A stretch of 64,000 nt of DNA from DASVHS01 sp035468985 (GTDB lineage Bacteria; Acidobacteriota; Thermoanaerobaculia; Gp7-AA8). The position numbers and the translations under genes were made by a program. The stretch spans positions 163,775 through 227,774 of the forward strand of contig DATISF010000038.1 in NCBI GenBank assembly GCA_035468985.1. The letters are read 5' to 3'. The notes under the pieces are model-generated. The model was given only the letters and a program-made list of their open reading frames with translations, did no database searches and was not told the DNA's origin. Positions 60,401-64,000 of the stretch are shown here, piece after piece (position 1 is the first letter of the stretch; the number at the start of each line of letters is the position of its first letter).

Positions 60401-61773
60401 GTCGACGGCGGATCTACGACCTCAGCGCCACATTCCTTGCCATCGACCGCCTGGTCCTCACCGATCGCCTCGCCGACTTCGTCCGACGCTTCACGCTGCG
60501 TGCCGCGGAAACGGAATTCTCCGCGCGCGATCTCGATCGCGTTCTGCGCCGGTTCGATCAGGATGGAGCGAAAATCTACAACCATCGCGCCCGGCGGGTG
60601 GCGGCCGGGCTCGAACGGCTGTTCTACTTCTCCCCGTTCGAGCTCTTCGAGGTCGTGAAGGCTCTTCGCCTGCAACAGACCTCGGTGGTGATTCGGGAGC
60701 TGACCGGCGACCTCGAAGAGATGCTCGAGCGCGGCGGCCTGTCGCAGGAGATCCTCGGCGCCGAGCCGCTGTCGTTGCTGATCACCGAGCACGTCCTGAA
60801 GCATCTGCCCCACGGGCCTCAGGCACTCTTCGACGACTTTCTCCAGCCGCCGAACCCGATCTTCTTCCTGGCAACGGCGACGAATCTTTCCGCCGGAAGT
60901 CTGGAGATCCTCGGCGCGCCGTACCTCCAGCGCGGCGTCTCAGTGGAGAACGGTCTGCTGGCGAGCAGCGCGTTCCCTGCTGTCTTCAGGCCGCGGCAAT
61001 CGTGGGAGATCTTCCGCGAGACGGACGTCGACGATCAGTACATCGACGGCGGGACGATCGACAATCTGCCCCTCGACGCTGTCGCTCGGTTTCTCGACGA
61101 GGCCGCGAATCACGGGAAGATCGAGAAGCGTCCGCCGAGCGCGCCCCATCTCCTCTTCACCGCATCGCTCGAGGTCGATCACGAGATCATGGCCAAAGGA
61201 GGCCGGAAAGTGAAAGAGGCAGCGAACGATTGCCTCGAGCTGATGAAGCGCGCGAGCACGTTCAAGTACAACCGCAAGATCGACGAGTACGCAAGCGCCC
61301 AGCGGCGACTCCGGAACATCCACGACGCCTTTCACGGCCAAGGATCGTGGACGCCGCTCGACCTGCACGTGCTCGCCGTCAAGCCGAACTGGCTCTGCGG
61401 CACGTTCGGATTTCATCCCATGCTCGGCTTCCGCCGCGAGAAGCAGGCCCGGAGCATCGCCCACGGCTGTGCCTCGACGCTGATGAGTCTCCACATGTCA
61501 TCCTTGAAGCATCCACAGTGGCTCGAGGCGTGGGGAGCCTCGCACCTCGACTTCGACCCGTCGGCGATTCGAGACGACGGAATGAAGAAATTCCCAGCGC
61601 CTCAAAAGCGCGACTGCGGCTTCTGCTGGTTCCGCAACGGCCGCCTTTGTCCCTACAGCCGCCAGGCGACACGAGGTGCCGGCCTGCCAGACCGCGAAGC
61701 CGAGGAGCTCGATCGGATTTACCGTTTGTGCGGGGAACAGAAGACGCACGAGTCGCGAACCAGCGAGTCGTGA
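57436..61773 (+). CDS. Double-patatin phospholipase-like membrane protein
   Basis: 1445 residues from ATG 57436; a longer in-frame start lies inside the MITE and is rejected. First patatin domain: 'LAFGGGGFDTIMQLGV' oxyanion loop, 'VVGISAGAIN' nucleophile Ser51 and 'RWLVDGLNVSN' with Asp582. A region around residues 180-460 inserts several membrane helices ('WLILVRHVLAFSEVF', 'LTLAVLLFTGALLVPV', 'IPLVLLGGSILIECV', 'AIFAIAVVVMDF'). Second patatin domain: 'LLFGGGVFRGVFHMGV', 'VAGSSVGAII' with Ser969, and 'YIDGGTIDNLPL' with Asp1204. Both Ser-Asp dyads are intact. It would be a membrane-bound lipid acyl hydrolase. The C-terminal ~150 residues are Cys- and Trp-rich ('CGFCWFRNGRLCPYS'). Confidence 0.88.
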   Translation: MASEPGQTVPNRRMRALAFGGGGFDTIMQLGVAHALLVTQGKAPDHVVGISAGAINAAALAEILQAGGDQSEPGRAAMKARRLREFLDAYLEFPALLLNSVLPDTFEINAKTPLKPVELPIHFDEERRSRADAVRSKAGLVSLFNDLLSVRIPISAFTRITRRILGFVQAPELPRPIPPRDTIFWNAAGLWLILVRHVLAFSEVFGRLLNAAIVGADRNLRRLFGSGLLKFAGAQHWHRLETLVKWILGEETANAAAIIQSRTIWYLLHLAGRLTLAVLLFTGALLVPVRLISPPERTVKAVQSIAVPEFSNGNLDALEKTLQPFRNGIAIPAPTIEGMTGALKAVASGGARVIVTALAVVANFIIHHRASIGIPLVLLGGSILIECVTTFETALAIFAIAVVVMDFYSKHIYDKVLPFVVALIGLGIVRYSKVLKGRVLKYYEIGDGLFSSDALRADLIRYFDPDYYGKPRLDAIIDAALGKCHRSEDPAPQDPRTKISKYALDPVAQIHVGIVAADVATGHLECISEEHALVDALLAANAVAPFFPAQSLENEPSASFRQWFKHLLKRSDGELDRRWLVDGLNVSNEPMQPLIASLRARYDAAPLAFDDVKSVDIYPVSDLPVDESALPTGSTPETLVEVGLRALELKQFRDATMERRLTRLYTKALPSDRAFYRVESPDEKRTFVHAGVFPIELGQPSRINRRLLTGTKAGRYRTMLRETVADGCRASIEAMLPKTIAEQTAADVSTWLGALTVDGDIPVDDAVAIRSSASFPVNLLSAQPKPARAPGWVVLEIDGRALTIHVDDFRNLTAAGTPQCLGVVRRHLNGNALLPGSDEALGPGLAEICRHCRLYRKIPDGWSAEDEKQSEEPPDPATLQRLRFLPERASWPAWPRQGEPDDVADRELPKARKPYETYEWPQAQWPPAPAQPVVSLLFGGGVFRGVFHMGVTNALNEAGIQPHLVAGSSVGAIIAAMIAAVFKEEGPARRRRIYDLSATFLAIDRLVLTDRLADFVRRFTLRAAETEFSARDLDRVLRRFDQDGAKIYNHRARRVAAGLERLFYFSPFELFEVVKALRLQQTSVVIRELTGDLEEMLERGGLSQEILGAEPLSLLITEHVLKHLPHGPQALFDDFLQPPNPIFFLATATNLSAGSLEILGAPYLQRGVSVENGLLASSAFPAVFRPRQSWEIFRETDVDDQYIDGGTIDNLPLDAVARFLDEAANHGKIEKRPPSAPHLLFTASLEVDHEIMAKGGRKVKEAANDCLELMKRASTFKYNRKIDEYASAQRRLRNIHDAFHGQGSWTPLDLHVLAVKPNWLCGTFGFHPMLGFRREKQARSIAHGCASTLMSLHMSSLKHPQWLEAWGASHLDFDPSAIRDDGMKKFPAPQKRDCGFCWFRNGRLCPYSRQATRGAGLPDREAEELDRIYRLCGEQKTHESRTSES

Positions 61774-61817
61774 ATTCGAGCGAGTTGCCTCGTCATGCCG
61801 GAACGATTCGCGAACCA

Positions 61818-61893
61818 CGTCATCCTGAGCCGGCAGACGGCGAAGGATCTCAAACTGCGCAACACGAGATCCTTCGCTGCGCTCAGGATGACG
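61818..61893. repeat. Hairpin repeat (CGTCATCCTGAG family), copy 4
   Basis: Left arm CGTCATCCTGAGCCGGCAGA at 61818, right arm ending GCGCTCAGGATGACG at 61893. It lies 44 nt after the patatin stop, in the 277-bp gap before the S9 peptidase. Possible terminator for the long patatin transcript. The rest of the gap (61894-62050) shows no gene. Confidence 0.9.
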
Positions 61894-62050
61894 TGAGCCA
61901 TGAATATTCGAAGCCAGGCAGCATGTCGCCTTTCAGCCCTCAGCGTGGTCCCGCCCCGAATGCATTGCGACTTTCCGCCGGCGCAGCCACTTCGGCCACG
62001 CGCTCAGTGATCTGAGCTCGGGCGAGGGCCTCGTGCTACCGTTTGCGCCC

Positions 62051-64000
62051 ATGAAGCGACTTGCCTTGGCGGTCCTGCTCCTCTCCTCCATTGCATACGC
62101 CGACCGGTGGCAACCCGCCGACCGGCTGCGCATCGTCACCGCGAGCGATCCGCAGATCTCGCCCGACGGCGAGACGATCGTCGCGGTCGTCAGCCGCGCG
62201 AACGAGAAGGACAACCGCTACGACGCCGAGATTGTGACCATCGATGTCGCGAGCGGCACGCAGCGTCCGCTGACGTTCGAGCGGCGCGGAATCGCATCGC
62301 CACGGTGGTCGCCGGACGGAACAAGGATTGCGTTTCTGGCGAACGCGACCGCGGAGAAGGACGCAAGACGCCAGATCTGGGTTCTCCCGGTGACCGGCGG
62401 CGAGGCCCGACGCCTCTCCGACGCCGCGCGAGGAGTGCAGCAGTTCGCATGGAGCCCGGACGGCTCGCAGATCGCGTTCGTCACGTCGGACGAACCGCCG
62501 AAGAGCGACGAGAAGCCGCTCTCGTTCGAAGTCGACGATGACGACTACCTGACGCGCGAGGAGCCGATGCCGTCGCATGTGTGGCTGATTCCATCGAGCG
62601 GCGGCGCCGCGCGGCGCCTGACATCGGGCAAGTGGAGTCTGCCGATCGCTCATCCGCCGGGACCGGCGCCGTCGCCGCTGTCGTGGTCGCCGGACGGCAA
62701 ATCGATCGCCATCACGCGCAGGGAAACACCGCACGCGGGAACGCCGAACGTCGCGCGCGTCGCGCTGGTGGACATCGCCTCCGGCGAGACGCGCCGCCTG
62801 ACCACGAGCGATCTCGACGAGTCGCAGGCGGTGTTCTCTCCCGACGGGTCGCGGATCGCGTTCTGGTTTCCGCGCGACGGCAAGCGAGGGAGCGCGAACG
62901 GGATCTGGATCACCACGGCGAGCGGCGGCAACGGCACGAGTGCCACGGCGTCGCTCGATCGCAACGTGTTCCGCGCCATCTGGCTGCCGGACGGCAAGTC
63001 GTTTCTCACCGGGGCGCACGATGGCACGACGACGGCGTACTACGTCGTCACCCTCGACGGCCGCACGCGCAAGCTCGACCTCGGCGACATCGATCCGTCG
63101 CACGGCTTCTGGCCGGACGCCACCGTTTCGCGCATGGGCGCAATCGCATTCACCGCGTCGACGCCGTCGCATCCGCGCGAGATCTACGTTCTCTCATCGA
63201 TCGACGCGAAACCGCGCCAGCTCACGCACCTCAACGACTGGGTCGCCGATCGTCAGCTCGGAAAGTCCGAGGTGATCACGTGGCGGAACGACGGATTCGA
63301 CATGAACGGGATCGTCACCTATCCGCCGGCGTTTGATTCCACGAAGAAGTATCCGCTCGTCGTCTTCATCCACGGCGGGCCGCGGTCGGCGTCGACGACC
63401 GGCTTCTCACCGTACCCGCAATCGTTCGCCGCGCAAGGCTGGGTCGTGCTCCAGCCGAACTATCGCGGCAGCGACAATGCCGAGAACGCGTTCACGCGCG
63501 CGATCCTCGACGATTCCGGTGCCGGCCCCGGCCGCGACGTCATGGCCGGCATCGAGACGCTGAAGAAGCGCGGATTCATCGATGACAGCCGCGTCGGCGT
63601 CGGCGGCTGGTCGTACGGCGGTTACATGACCACGTGGATGATCGGACACTATCCGATTTTCAAAGCCGCCGTCTCCGGCGCCGCCGTCAACAACCTCGTC
63701 GACCAGTACGTCCTCGGCGACGGCGGACCCGGCCGCCGCCTGACGTGGGGCTCGCCGTACGCCGCCAACAACATCAAGAAGTACGTCGACCAGTCGCCGA
63801 TCACGTCCGCCGCGAGCATCAAGACCCCGACGCTGATCATGAGCGACACCGGCGATGTCCGCGTTCCGGTGGTCCAGTCGTATCAACTCTTCCGCGCGCT
63901 GCGCGACAACAACGTGCCGGTGAAGTTCATCGCCTATCCCGTGAGCGGCCACAGTCCCGAGGACCCGCTGAGGCAGGTGGATATCGAGAAGCGGTACGTG
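62051..64000 (+). CDS. S9-family (acylaminoacyl/prolyl-oligopeptidase type) exported peptidase, 3' end outside window
   Basis: Open from ATG 62051 to the window edge (650 codons). Signal peptide MKRLALAVLLLSSIAYA. The N-terminal half is a beta-propeller with repeated 'WSPDGT', 'WSPDGS', 'WSPDGK', 'FSPDGS' WD40-like/PD40 blades. The C-terminal alpha/beta-hydrolase domain has 'VVFIHGGPRS', nucleophile Ser521 in 'VGGWSYGGYM', Asp602 in 'SDTGDVRVP' and His634 in 'VSGHSPEDP'. The triad is complete, so it should be an active serine peptidase acting on short peptides outside the cytoplasm. Only the last part is missing. Confidence 0.93.
   Translation, partial: MKRLALAVLLLSSIAYADRWQPADRLRIVTASDPQISPDGETIVAVVSRANEKDNRYDAEIVTIDVASGTQRPLTFERRGIASPRWSPDGTRIAFLANATAEKDARRQIWVLPVTGGEARRLSDAARGVQQFAWSPDGSQIAFVTSDEPPKSDEKPLSFEVDDDDYLTREEPMPSHVWLIPSSGGAARRLTSGKWSLPIAHPPGPAPSPLSWSPDGKSIAITRRETPHAGTPNVARVALVDIASGETRRLTTSDLDESQAVFSPDGSRIAFWFPRDGKRGSANGIWITTASGGNGTSATASLDRNVFRAIWLPDGKSFLTGAHDGTTTAYYVVTLDGRTRKLDLGDIDPSHGFWPDATVSRMGAIAFTASTPSHPREIYVLSSIDAKPRQLTHLNDWVADRQLGKSEVITWRNDGFDMNGIVTYPPAFDSTKKYPLVVFIHGGPRSASTTGFSPYPQSFAAQGWVVLQPNYRGSDNAENAFTRAILDDSGAGPGRDVMAGIETLKKRGFIDDSRVGVGGWSYGGYMTTWMIGHYPIFKAAVSGAAVNNLVDQYVLGDGGPGRRLTWGSPYAANNIKKYVDQSPITSAASIKTPTLIMSDTGDVRVPVVQSYQLFRALRDNNVPVKFIAYPVSGHSPEDPLRQVDIEKRYV

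Noticed and set aside
8968..61893. CRISPR array made of the hairpin repeats
   Set aside because: The copies are kilobases apart, are palindromic along their whole length and have no spacers of regular size.
1..64000. tRNA, rRNA or a complete insertion sequence
   Set aside because: The few gaps long enough were read and show no tRNA cloverleaf with T-arm consensus, no rRNA-like sequence and no transposase.

Overview
The window is about 64 kb of GC-rich bacterial chromosome with dense, mostly short-intergenic coding on both strands. Several features suggest a member of the Acidobacteriota or a related soil or sediment lineage. These are VWFA-like and choice-of-anchor secreted proteins, LiaF-like/LytTR signalling, a ferredoxin-type 2-oxoacid oxidoreductase, and scattered imperfect-hairpin repeats of the CGTCATCCTGAG...CTCAGGATGACG type. 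This placement is an inference from gene content; no rRNA or tRNA gene is present to settle it.

Layout. 1-3832: a large secreted Ig/cadherin-repeat protein (open at the left edge), a lipoprotein and a secreted protein. 3856-7866: an AidB-like acyl-CoA dehydrogenase followed by a three-gene SsuABC/NMT1-type ABC importer. 7858-15882: a GH18 lipoprotein, membrane and NAD(P)-binding proteins, an OPT-family transporter and secreted proteins. 15879-20128: a 2-oxoacid:ferredoxin oxidoreductase operon whose promoter-proximal gene is a PorG-GltD-ferredoxin fusion. 20297-24310: a DUF4388 gene and a five-gene operon of LiaF-like membrane proteins with a LytS/LytR-type two-component pair. 24480-28374: a small gene, a thiolase-fold protein that lacks the usual Cys, a DUF35 partner and an acyl-CoA ligase. 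28441-32241: a PGRP amidase, a Yip1 protein, a frameshifted pseudopilin and a membrane protein. 32521-37446: an RND efflux pair and an AbrB-Doc toxin-antitoxin module. 37527-46935: DoxX, a beta-helix protein, an AAA ATPase, an HxlR regulator with two VOC proteins, a MATE pump, an ankyrin protein and a hydrolase-LuxR fusion. 47023-53637: an MddA-like methyltransferase, an exported tail-tube-like protein, a TPR protein, TspO and secreted proteins. 53718-61773: a multicopper oxidase next to two related mono-haem proteins, then a 1445-residue double-patatin membrane protein. 62051-64000: an S9 peptidase, open at the right edge.

The non-coding layer is unusually informative. A 279-bp element at 32246-32524 has 34-bp terminal inverted repeats and can fold as a cloverleaf. 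Two 148-bp MITE-like copies (40006 and 57268) carry a hairpin repeat as their core, and that same hairpin also occurs alone at four other places, where it abuts or supplies start and stop codons. Decay is visible as a frameshifted pseudopilin, a DUF1801-type pseudogene, a membrane-protein pseudogene and a class III cyclase remnant beside one MITE.

No CRISPR array, rRNA, tRNA, integrase or full insertion sequence was seen.
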